From NCBI GenBank assembly GCA_025201345.1, contig JAIXMG010000002.1, forward strand, positions 1,860,001 to 1,924,000: 64,000 nt of DNA, read 5' to 3'. This stretch comes from Thamnidium elegans. Lineage: Eukaryota > Mucoromycota > Mucoromycetes > Mucorales > Mucoraceae. Below are positions 1-8,908 of the stretch, one piece after another (the stretch's first letter is position 1; the number at the start of each line of letters is the position of its first letter). Under the pieces are notes generated by a model, which had not been told where the DNA came from, searched no databases, and saw only the letters and a list, made by a program, of their open reading frames with translations. A program made the position numbers and the translations under genes.

Positions 1-51
1 AAGAATGTAAGAATAATTATCTTCAAGAGCAGGAATAGGAATAATCTTCAT
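1..51 (-). CDS. Glyoxalase II (hydroxyacylglutathione hydrolase), 5' end only
   Basis: The first 51 bases, read on the minus strand, open with ATG (49-51) and encode 17 residues, MKIIPIPALEDNYSYIL, before the window edge. This matches the conserved N-terminus of cytosolic/mitochondrial glyoxalase II enzymes (V/I-P-x-LEDNY-x-Y). Family knowledge: these metallo-beta-lactamase-fold enzymes hydrolyse S-lactoylglutathione to lactate and glutathione in methylglyoxal detoxification. The zinc-binding histidine motif lies outside the window, so the call rests on the N-terminal block alone. The A-rich DNA just upstream (60-150) would be its 5' leader and promoter. Confidence 0.7.
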   Translation of the reverse strand, partial: MKIIPIPALEDNYSYIL

Positions 52-680
52 TTTTCTTAAAGAAGTATATATATAATATATAAAAAAAAAGAGAGAAAAA
101 AAAGATAAAAAAAAAAAAAAGAAACAAGAAAAAAAAAAAGAAAAACTATTATCAAAACAAAATGAATCGATATTTTAATTATTTTGTTTCCAAAGAATCT
201 TCTTTCCAAGAAGGAATTATGTTTAAAACTCCGTTTATGTTCTTGGGGGGATGGTTCTCAACCGTGTTAATGTCTTTTTTCAATTAATACGGTAATATGC
301 TTGTAGTAATATTTATCATTTTATTTTTTGTTATTTTCATGCATTGATATTATAAAAAAAGAACGGACTTTTGAAGTTTAGGTAAGCGAAATTTTTTGTT
401 AAGAAAAAAGCCCCATTATAATTTAATTTCACAAAGAGAAGGGAAAGAAAGGTTAAGAACACTGGTTAGTCTTTGCTATTAAAACTAGCTTTGGGGGGTC
501 CAACTATTTTAAGCAAGTGATCGCTTTCCCCTAAAATAGACTTTTTTTTTTTTTTTTTTTTTTTAATGTCAAAAAACCAGTACTTATTTTGTTTATTGAC
601 AATACTAGTTTTTTGTTTTGTTTTTTTGTTTCATGATTAAACTTAAAAAAACCACCCAATGATGATCAAAAGTCGGTTGT
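52..680. other. Intergenic, glyoxalase II promoter side and peroxiredoxin 3' side
   Basis: AT-rich spacer with A-runs at 85-150 and a T-run of about 24 at 540-563. I see no credible ORF or RNA gene. The half nearest base 52 should hold the glyoxalase II promoter and the half nearest 680 the 3' UTR of the peroxiredoxin gene. Confidence 0.6.
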
Positions 681-1408
681 TTAATCATCATCAGCGAAAT
701 ACTTTTTAGCGGCTTCAATATTAGGTTTTATCGTCTTGCCACCACTTTTCCAATTAGCAGGACACACCTCTCCATGTTTATCTGTAAACTGAAACGCAGT
801 GACGAGTCGAATGGTTTCTTCTACACTACGACCCACTGGCAAATCATTCAAGGTAATTTGACGTACAATACCCTTGGGATCAATGATAAACAATCCACGA
901 ACTGAAACTCCCAATTGATCAAGATATACTCCATAGTCTTTAGCGATACGTCTGGTCTTGTCCGAAATAATTGTAAGACGGGTTTCTTTACCTAATCCTC
1001 CTTGATCGCGAGGCGTATTTATCCAAGCATGATGAGAATATTCTTTTTGATACAGATTAGTTTTTTTCTTTTATATTTGTGTGTGCATTTATAATATATA
1101 TATATATGTATGTACCAGAATCGCAAGAGGCTGCTACTACCTCACAGTCTAATGCCCGAAAGTCTTCAAGAGCATCATTAAACGCTATAATCTCGGTAGG
1201 ACAAACAAATGTAAAGTCCATTGGATACCAGAAAAAAACAAGATATCTTCCCAAGTAGTCAGAAAGTGATATATTTTCTTGAACCTCGCCGTTGACGATA
1301 CCTACTGTTGTAAATTGAGGTGCTGGTTTTTGTACTTGAGCAACAACTAAAATAAAAAGGACGTTTATAAAATAAACATAGAGTTTTCTTCTTCATTATT
1401 TTACCCAT
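681..1408 (-). CDS. Typical 2-Cys peroxiredoxin (Tsa1/Prx1 type)
   Basis: Three exons on the minus strand: 1405-1408, 1116-1346 and 681-1042; the total of 597 nt gives 198 residues, the usual family length. Thiol peroxidases of this type reduce hydrogen peroxide with thioredoxin in the cytosol. The peroxidatic Cys is in FTFVCPTE and the resolving Cys in [12 protein letters not shown] and a C-terminal YF are both present, the pair typical of hyperoxidation-sensitive eukaryotic Prx. Both introns have GT-AG ends and keep frame: intron 1043-1115 splits the Glu of [14 protein letters not shown], and intron 1347-1404 separates ATGG from TTGTTGCT, giving [13 protein letters not shown]. The first coding exon is therefore only 4 nt. 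No other upstream ATG fits. Confidence 0.93.
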
Positions 1409-1509
1409 GATAAAAAATAAAAATTAGAAGAAAAGAAAAAAAGAAAAAAAGAAAAAAAGAAAAGAAAAAAAACTATTTTATGCGCATATTTATCTCGACA
1501 ACAAAAAAT

Positions 1510-2414
1510 TTATTCTAAATTGGAATTAAGATATTCAACAAAAACATCACCTAAACGATCCACGTCTAAAGTAGTATTCATCTTATTATAAGTCACAAAC
1601 TGTTTTCTTAATCTTCTTAATTCGGACGAAGTGACAGTACGAGAAGGGTTCATGACCTTGGTCTGAGAGCGAGGAACCATCATTGGGTTGCCACCAGGCC
1701 CAAACTCCTTTTGTCTTTCAACAAACGCGTTAATAATCTCCAGTGTTGCTTTATCCAATTCATACACATAGTTAGTCGATGAAACAGGCTTTGATACTGT
1801 GGATTTGTTTGGTGGTGGAGGTTTCTTCAATATAACAGCGTCCCAAATCTTGTCCTTGGGGATATCTACATCGTCATAGATCAATGTGAATAACGGTGAG
1901 TCCCATCGGTTGCGTTCCTCAGGCTCTTCGTATCGTGATATCAGTTCTTCAAAAATGGTCTCGTCGTATGCGTCGGCGCCTCGTGCTTGGTTCCAGGTTT
2001 TGGCCATATCCACAGGTACACCAGTATGTACTACACAGTGTGCGGTGCCAATGGCTCGGGCTACACAGTATAATTGGTATCGGAACCCTTTGATGTAATT
2101 TAACCCGTCTGCAATCACAATATCGTCTCTGGATAAAGTTCTTTCTACTGCTGATAACATGGCACCTCTAGCCTTTTTTTCTTCTCTAGCCTCTATTTTT
2201 TAAATTTTAGTTAATTTTTCAAGTACAGATTTTTTTATTTTAATAAGTTACCTTTATAAGCTTCTTTGGGTACGTGAAGACTTTCATCATTAATGATATG
2301 GATACGGAACGCTTTTCCTTCCTCCTCTAATCTCTTTGATAAATACTCTTTAATTTCGTTGGCTCTTTGAGTCTTTCCACTTGAAGGGTATCCCGTAACA
2401 ATAATAAGAGGCAT
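1510..2414 (-). CDS. KTI12: Kti12, Elongator-associated P-loop ATPase
   Basis: Two exons (2252-2414 and 1510-2192; intron 2193-2251 starts GTAAC and ends TAG) give 281 residues. The N-terminus MPLIIVTGYPSSGKTQRA carries a Walker A motif at about residues 8-15, and the middle holds the Kti12-type DGLNYIKGFRYQLYCVAR block. Family knowledge: Kti12 is a tRNA-dependent ATPase that works with Elongator in modifying wobble uridines, in cytoplasm and nucleus. The C-terminal half (LDKATLEIINAFVERQKEFG) also fits the family. The gene is transcribed away from the phosphoribosyltransferase gene; about 300 bp of T-run-rich DNA (2415-2712) forms their shared promoter. Confidence 0.9.
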
Positions 2415-2712
2415 AATTTTTTTTTTTTTTTTTAGGAAAAAGATAAAAAGGAAGAAGGGAGTATAATTTTTTTAGCATAAAATAATATCCGTTTTTTTTT
2501 TTTTTTTTTTTTTTTTTTCAAGCACCCAATAAGCCACTATGTAAGTGAATCATCCGTGACCGGTGAATACTTTTTTTTTTTTTTTTTTTTTAGGTATTTA
2601 ATAGATTAAAAAATAGGTTCTCTTTTAAAGAATTGGTTGTTGTAAATATATTTTCAAACTTTTGAAAAAAGACCCTCTTTTTTTATATATACTGTATAAA
2701 GAATTATAAATA

Positions 2713-3395
2713 ATGTCCAAGTTGCATATCAGGTAAATATTTATATAAACAAAATGAGCGTAGTATCAAAAAAAAAAATTAACTTTAAAAAAAAAAAAAG
2801 TTATAACCAAATTCATGAATCAATCCGTCAATCAGTTGATCGTTACCATATCAATGACAACTTCAAGCCCGATCTTATGATTGCCATTGGCGGTGGTGGA
2901 TTTATCCCTGCCCGTATGCTCCGTACCTTCTTGAAGAAGACTGAGCGTGGTAACATTCCCATCCAAGCTATCGGTCTCTCATTGTACGAAGAGCTCGCTA
3001 ATGCAGGTGGAGAAGAAAAGCCCGGAACACAAGTGCAAAAGACACAATGGCTTAATTTTGGCGCTTCTCATTCCGAGATCTCTCTCTTGGGTCGTCGTAT
3101 TCTTATTGTAGATGAAGTCGATGATACCCGTACCACACTTGCTTACGCTGTCGAGGAACTTAAGAAGGATGTTGAGGCTGAGGAGGTCCGCAGAGGTATG
3201 AAGCCTGGAGAGTCCAAGACCACCTTTGGTGTCTTTGTGCTCCATAACAAGCTCAAGCCCAAGAAGCGTGACTTACCCGAGGATATCATGAAGAATTATT
3301 TCGCTGCGGTTGAGATGCCTGATCAATGGTTGGTATACCCTTGGGATGCTCTTGATATCGAATCTCATACTGAATTAGCCAACAAGAACGCTTAA
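2713..3395 (+). CDS. HPT1: Hypoxanthine/guanine phosphoribosyltransferase (yeast Hpt1 type)
   Basis: The real start is ATG 2713, not the in-intron ATG at 2754: exon 1 (2713-2732, 20 nt) joins exon 2 (2801-3395) across a GTAAAT...AAAAAG intron, giving MSKLHISYNQIHESI, which lines up with yeast Hpt1 (the YISYNN region). Spliced length is 204 residues. Purine salvage enzyme making IMP/GMP from PRPP. PDLMIAIGGGGFIPARMLRTF and the PRPP loop VDEVDDTRTT (near residue 110) are intact, followed by FGVFVLHNKLKPKK and the C-terminal WLVYPWD block. The intron's 3' end is 13 A then G, with no pyrimidine tract. Confidence 0.93.
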
Positions 3396-4263
3396 GAAGC
3401 TTCTTTTTTTTTAAAGTGTATTATTTGAAAGTTTTTTTTTTCTGGGGGTTTTTTTCTTTCTCTTTGTATCCCAAAAAACCCCTTTTTTTTAGACTAGAGA
3501 CTTGCATACTTTCATTATTTAATAATAAATTGTTTTAAAAAACAAAATATACATGGCTTATTTCTTTTAACGGGAAGGTAAACAATTTGTTGTCATGGCT
3601 ACCTGTCAAAAAAAAAAAAAAAATTGTTTACGAAAAAGACGGGGATAGAATCGATAACAGGTACCATACCTTGTTATAAAACTACACCCTCTCAAGAGGT
3701 GCCAATCTGACATTCATTTATACCGTCTATATTTTCCCGGTATGAACTCCGATAAACATCTCTTACTACTCACTTTCTCTACCAGAGGATAAAATAATGC
3801 AATTTTTCTAGGAATTGATCACTTTCTGACAGTTCCATCGGATTTATATTTGACGATGCTCCTTTTATATCCTCTAACATCATCTCCAACACAAAAAAAA
3901 CAGGCTCAACTCAGTTCTGAAATACAATTTGACTATATATAGTAAAATTAATAGGAGGACTGCTTAATTTTCTCTTCTTTTCCTTATGAACATTAGTTTT
4001 AAATACGAATAAAATGACCGGACCTTTATTATTTTTTATTTAAGATGCAAGACTCGATGATAAGTTATATCTGTTAAAGAATTAAGGGATGTGAACATAG
4101 CTCGTATAGGAGACATAGTAGTAATACAAAGGACTGAAACTTCCATGGATATTCCGATGTTCGATATTTCGGCCCGATCTATCTGGACATCAATGCCTAT
4201 TAATACTGGATTTTCACAGGTTATTGGGGAATTTTTTTGTATTAAATTGAAAAAATTTAAGAA
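3396..4263. other. Intergenic, no gene seen
   Basis: 3' side of HPT1 followed by AT-rich DNA. A plus-strand 87-codon frame at 4091-4354 overlaps the transposase remnant antisense and has no coding features of its own. I found no terminal inverted repeat here that matches the other side of the transposase. Confidence 0.5.
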
Positions 4264-5644
4264 TCAAAGTTTTTCTTCCAAAGCTAAACAACGTTCAAAA
4301 AATGATATAGAATGTCTAATCCAATCTTGGCAATCTTTAAGAGTTACTTCTTAGCATGCCTTCAAAATTCTAGGAGTTAATGTTTCTCCGTTATCAAATG
4401 CTTCTCTTTTTACACCAAATTTTACCTTCGACCAAAACTCTTCTATTGAGTTTAAGAAAGACGAATAAGGTGGGAGATATAAGCATTTATAGCCTCTATC
4501 TTCTATACATTTTCTAACGGTCGCAGGCTTATGAATAGGAGCATTATCCATAACAATATAATGCCCTTTCAAATTGTTCTTATCTAAAACATCCATCACA
4601 TTTCTTAAGTAACACAAATAATGCTCTGTTCGAGTCCCAATTCTAGCTGTTGTTGTTACAACGTTCCCATCAGCTTTTCTTTTTTTTACTGCCTACAATA
4701 GTAATAGGTTTTCTAAGAGATATATCAATTACTCCTTGGGCTGATATTGCCCCTAAGATGGTAATGGAAGTACCTCGAGAGGTAGGAACAATAGATTTGG
4801 CAGGTTTTCCTTTCTTAGACCAGCCTCGAGAACGACTGATATGAAGGTTAAAACCTGCTTCATCAAGAAAAACACAATTCTTTTCGAAATCCATATCTTT
4901 ATCAGCTATCCATTCGAGAACTGCTTCCCGTCGTTTAAGTTTAACCTCTTCTGAATTTCGCTTTTCTGGAAGCTTTTCTAGTCTCTTAAAACTTAGTGCA
5001 CAGTGCTGGCGAACATGATTATAAAAGGCTGTTTTACTTATTTTAAGTTCAGGATATGCTTCTAAAAGTTTATATCCCATCTGTTCTAGAGTGATTGGGG
5101 CATAGCTATCAACGATACTAATGATAAAAAAACTGTGTGCCTCAGTTAGAATAGTACCTGTGCCTTTACTTGGTCCTCTTTTTTTAATTAAAGGTACTGT
5201 CCCAAGTTCTTCCCATTATTTCTTGAAACGATATGCGGTGTTTTTCGTTATACCAGCATCTAATGCAGCTTCCTTTACAGACACTTGTTCAGTAACTAAA
5301 GTTAAGAACCGGGATATTTGATCCGTATTGTAACTACGGTATGTGCTTCTTTCTTTTTTTATACTTTTTTCTTTGGCTAAAGTACTAACAAAGTTTTCGA
5401 TTCTACTCTTAATATCATGCTCACTAATCGAGTTGCCTTCTTCAACACTATGTTTATTAGTTTGTTTTTCAGTTGAATCTGTTTCGTTGTGAGAGAACTC
5501 TTCGGTTAAGTCCTCATCGATTTCCATGGCAGCAGGACTGTACTCGTATTTTGCTCTCATCATCGACATAAGACTAACAGTTACTTCTCCTGTTAGTTCA
5601 TCCGAATCATCCTGTTCATTGAATGACAAGTATTCGAAATCCAT
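4264..5644 (-). pseudogene. Tc1/IS630-like (DD34E) transposase, inactivated
   Basis: Minus-strand remnant of a DDE transposase of about 450 codons. Visible catalytic blocks are NCVFLDEAGFNLH (first Asp), YIVMDNAPIH (second Asp) and LPPYSSFLNSIEEFW (Glu). The second Asp and the Glu are separated by 34 residues, the Tc1 spacing. The N-terminal part (5216-5644) is acidic and ends in a helix-turn-helix-like TYRSYNTDQISRFL...ALDAGITKNTAYRFKK stretch. Three lesions are seen: an in-frame TAA at 5216-5218, a one-base frame change at an A-run near 4683-4690, and an in-frame TAA at 4351-4353, after which family-like sequence (DCQDWIRHSISFF) runs on to a TGA at 4264-4266. The element cannot make a full protein as it stands. 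Confidence 0.88.
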
Positions 5645-5660
5645 GTTTTATAAAAGGTAC

Positions 5661-5763
5661 CTAAGGTGCGCTCCTTACCTAAGAAGCGCTTCTTACAGAA
5701 ATAAACTTAGCTAAGAAGCGCTCCTTACAGAAATAAACTCAGCTAAGAAGCGCTTCTTACAGC
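5661..5763. repeat. Tandem array of palindromic 18-bp boxes on a 32-bp period
   Basis: Four boxes of CTAAGAAGCGCTTCTTAC or a close variant lie at 5661-5678, 5679-5696, 5711-5728 and 5743-5760. The last three are exactly 32 bp apart, with the spacer AGAAATAAACT(T/C)AG between them. The core TAAGAAGCGCTTCTTA is a perfect 16-bp palindrome in two copies and has one change in another. The array sits between the start of the dead transposase (5644, leftward) and the start of a zinc-finger relic (5783, rightward). It could be subterminal transposon repeats or binding sites; I saw no matching copies at the other end of the transposase. Confidence 0.85.
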
Positions 5764-5782
5764 TTTACCCCTTTTATCACCA

Positions 5783-5885
5783 ATGACAACGACAACGCTT
5801 GTCAAATTGATTGATCAATGTTACAAATGCCATAAAACTTTTACAGACGCTGGAAACCTAAGGACATATTTACTTAATTCTGAAG
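5783..5885 (+). pseudogene. C2H2 zinc-finger-like N-terminal fragment
   Basis: From ATG 5783 the frame reads CYKCHKTFTDAGNLRTYLLN. This has the Cys-x2-Cys half and the K-x-F...L-R core of a C2H2 finger, but Tyr and Asn/Ser sit where zinc-binding His are expected. The similarity stops after about 34 codons and the frame then runs into AT-rich sequence. I read it as the broken first exon of a zinc-finger gene or a mobile-element gene. It begins 20 bp after the palindromic array. Confidence 0.4.
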
Positions 5886-6090
5886 GTAAGATCTCTGGGA
5901 AAACAATATATTTATATTTTTTTTATCAGGGGTGTATTATCATAATTCTTAAAAAGTAACATTCCTCAAAAGGTTGTCCTTTGGTACCTCGACATATCCC
6001 GTGTGCTCCTTTTGAAGTTGCGTTATTACTTCATCTTGCTCTTGACATATGTCTTATAGTCCAATACATTATTAATAGTATTCCGATATA

Positions 6091-6962
6091 TCAAAAAACG
6101 ACTTTAGTGGATATACATACCAATAAATATGCCAATAGTTCAAACAAAGAAAGCAGATGATGTCGTTCATCAAATGTAGTTGGAATTTGGGAACTTCGTG
6201 GTGTGTGATATAAGATTTTTCCATCCCCAGGTGCTGAAACTGAGACCAGCGTAATTGTTGTCTTAACACATTGGATGCCAAATACTTTTAGCTTTGAAAA
6301 TGTTGTCTTGTCGCTATTTAAGTATTTAGCACGATATGTGTTTAGAATTGCTGTAAGGTTTTCGAGTAGCTTTAGAGAATCACCAAGAGTGTGATCAAGA
6401 TTTTCTTCCAAACCACCAGAAGACGCCTCCATCAGCAAACGTTCATCTTGGCCAGTATAACCAATTCCGTCGGCAAATCCGTTTTTGTCTTTTGTCCATG
6501 TTTGCATATTAATTAATCCCGTACTTCTACTTTGGATATATACTTCACACCTATAGCGCATTATAAACCAACGATATAAATTAGTTTTGATCATTGAAAC
6601 TGCAAATATTGGACTTGGTCATGGAAATATTGAAATATTGGCACAATAAAGTCAACAAAAAAAGTTCTTTCGTGATTTGTTTTCACCGGAGTTACTCTTT
6701 CACATCTTGAAGAGAACCATGTAGTTACATGTTGAACAAGACGATGAAAACGCTGCTGATTAGTTGTGTTGCTACCTTCTAAAGCACGCGTCCAGACAAG
6801 AAGTGGTATTTCCCTAGCGTGATTGAGTGTCAGGCATTCACGGATCAAAGACATTTGAACAGCGTACCGTGCTAATGTACTCAATGTACGTTGATTCTCT
6901 TGATTTTCTTTAATGAGGTTTGCATCTTCCTCACAGATGTCTTGATTGCATTCAATCGCCAT
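6091..6962 (-). pseudogene. Unknown, probably lineage-specific protein, broken in frame
   Basis: Two overlapping minus-strand frames read as one protein: 6591-6962 starts MAIECNQDICEEDANLI and ends at HDQVQYLQFQ, and 6091-6594 continues with RCEVYIQSRSTGL... to ...TFDERHHLLSLFELLAYLLV. The second frame is shifted relative to the first. A weak intron (GTTTCA...CTATAG, about 6541-6602) could join them as ...YLQCEVYIQSRS. The 3' end may also be spliced near 6119 (GGTATGTATA). The segment ASSGGLEENLDHTLGDSLKLL and the DERHHLL end resemble hypothetical proteins that, from memory, are repeated in Mucorales genomes; I could not check this. No catalytic motif is recognised. It may be a decayed gene or a gene with poorly defined introns. 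Confidence 0.45.
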
Positions 6963-7005
6963 ACGTCACCTAGGCTAAATAAAACCGTTATTTTTTTTAA
7001 ATCAG

Positions 7006-7245
7006 GCGAACAGTCGCTCCTCAGCGAATAAACGCTTATTTTTTAGTAACTGTTTACCTCTCAGCGACTAGCCGCTCAATTTAAGATGGATAAAGCGAAC
7101 AAAAATAAAAATAAAGCTGAATTTTAAAAAAAGGCGGTCTATTCCGGATAGAGCGCCTTTTTGTTCCCTTTTTTTTTTTTTTGGGCGAACAGTCGTTCCA
7201 CAGCGAACAGTCGTTGAATTTTAAGTAACTGTTTATCTATCAGCG
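7006..7245. repeat. Pair of 61-bp direct repeats
   Basis: Copies at 7006-7066 and 7185-7245 share the order GCGAACAGTCG(C/T)TCC...CAGCGAA...TAAC/AACTGTTTA...ATCAGCG with scattered differences. They contain many short AGCG/CGCT inverted pairs. The copies are about 180 bp apart and flank the hairpin at 7128-7162. No coding sense is seen. Confidence 0.7.
7128..7162. repeat. Strong hairpin with flanking A and T runs
   Basis: AAAAAGGCGGTCTAT and ATAGAGCGCCTTTTT pair over 15 positions with one mismatch around the loop TCCGG. It looks like a bacterial intrinsic terminator but sits in eukaryotic DNA exactly between two direct repeats, so a mobile-element or repeat origin is more likely. Confidence 0.7.
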
Positions 7246-7392
7246 TCCATTTACTGTTTTTGAGCGAGTATCCGCTGTGTTTTTATATATTTACTCCGTT
7301 TACGATAGATAAAGCGATTTTTTTTTGAAATCCATTCTTTTTTTTTTATTTATTCGTTAACAGAGCAAATATTCCCTCAAAATAACGATCTC

Positions 7393-7497
7393 GTTCAAAA
7401 CCAGTGAATACTCGCTCGAAAACAGTGGATACTCGCTCGAAAACAGTGAATACTCGCTCAAAAACAATGGATACTCGTTCGAAAACAGTGGATACTC
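7393..7497. repeat. 21-bp minisatellite, five copies
   Basis: Five head-to-tail units of consensus GCTCGAAAACAGTGGATACTC, each with 0-4 changes. As the unit is a multiple of three, the minus strand stays open and would encode EYPLFSS-like heptads, but I regard that ORF (7357-7539) as a by-product of the repeat. The array closes the decay island on its right. Confidence 0.9.
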
Positions 7498-7559
7498 ACG
7501 GATAAAATAAATCCACTCAAGGAAAGTAAATCCGTTCAAAAAAAAAAAAGTTCATATAA

Positions 7560-8908
7560 GCCTAGTGAATAAAAAAAACCTGATTTTCTATTGTCATGAA
7601 CATTTAAAGTTATATATCTCGTCGAGTTTTTTATATTGTATTGGGTCAAGTTATTTTCATACGAGCTGTATACTAGCAGTAAGATTATTTTATTTTTTTA
7701 AAAAAAAATTCCATTTACACTACAACAGTTGGTAAATATATATTTACCGTGGTTTTGACCTCTGTTTACTATCACTCTGCCTTCTACCTCTTGCTGGTTT
7801 TTTTTATATTATCGATCAGTGCAATAAATGGAAGGTGGTAACGTCTTTTTTTTCTTTGTAATAAACAAGGTGTTAAAGACTAAATAAAAAAAATAGTAAT
7901 GCTACCAAAGTTAACCCTAAGATGTTGATGCCAATTTTGGTCAATACATTAGTCGAGGAATCAAGGCTTTTAGTATAGAAAAATGCTGAAGTGGTTGCTT
8001 TTGAATGCTTTTATTTATTTATTTTAGTTTTTTTATGTATAAATTCTTTTTTTTTTTTCGTTTTTTCGTTTTTTCGTTTTTTCTTTTTCTTTTTCTTTCT
8101 CTTTCTCTTTTTTGCTCACTTTTTTTTTCTATTAAGTAATTCATAACATGCTGAAAGGATTTTTTTTCTTTGGGTTAGTTGTGCTGAATAATCCGCCACA
8201 ACCTTACATTTGTTTAATAGATAACAAGACAACAAAAATTCGAATCTTTAAAGAGTACGTTTCCTTCCTGTATAAGAAATTTGTTTGCATTATTACGAAT
8301 AAGATAACCTTTTTCCGTCTTTAACGCTATCATAGTTTAAACAGCGGTAACATACGCTGAACTGTGAATATAGATAATTTCACCATCTTTCTGTACTTTA
8401 GTAGGATCTATTACGTGAAGATAAAAGCTTAAAAGATCCCAACAAATATTGTAGGGAAAAGAAGAAAATGGCGCCCTAATTGAAGGCCTTCGGAGACGGA
8501 GATTCTGTGCAGATTAGCAAGTACGCTAACACTAACAACAGGCTTTGCATCCGGCCAACTCAATAATACAGAGACGTAAAATTATCCCAGATAAGGTTAT
8601 TTAATAATCATTTACTTTTATGTAAGAAAGCCAATTTCTTTTGTCCCAACAAAAAGAGTAAAATCCAGTTCGATAAGGTAACAAATATACTCCGCAGAGT
8701 TCGTCTAAACCAATGATAAACGAACTAATGTAAACGTAAAAGGATTATGCTACCATGGAAATGTGGCTTGTTTACTATAAAAAGAGTTACTACAGTAACA
8801 CCAAGTATATCCTTAATCAGAAAAAAAGTTTAGTTCATAAATATTATACAAAAAAACATTCTACTTCTTTTTCTCTCACTTTTTCCCCCCACCACTTTTT
8901 TTTTTCTC
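7560..8908. other. Long intergenic stretch, one doubtful exon
   Basis: AT-rich spacer with T-rich low complexity (8040-8120, CGTTTTTT units). On the minus strand 7873-8007 is open after an AAAAG| acceptor and reads TSAFFYTKSLDSSTNVL, then a hydrophobic tail GINILGLTLVALLFFLFSL and a stop. This resembles a tail-anchored C-terminus, but no upstream exon is seen, so it is not called as a gene. The right end (8755-8908) should hold the promoter of the next gene. Confidence 0.4.

Noticed and set aside
5661..5763. Palindromic array as the terminal inverted repeat of the transposase
   Set aside because: No matching copy was found near 3.99-4.26 kb, on the other side of the element, so a TIR role is unsupported.
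7128..7162. Hairpin with T-run as a bacterial-type terminator
   Set aside because: Surrounding genes are intron-bearing eukaryotic genes; the hairpin is better explained as part of the repeat structure.
7357..7539. 60-codon minus-strand ORF with EYPLFSS repeats
   Set aside because: Created by the 21-bp minisatellite, whose unit is a multiple of three.
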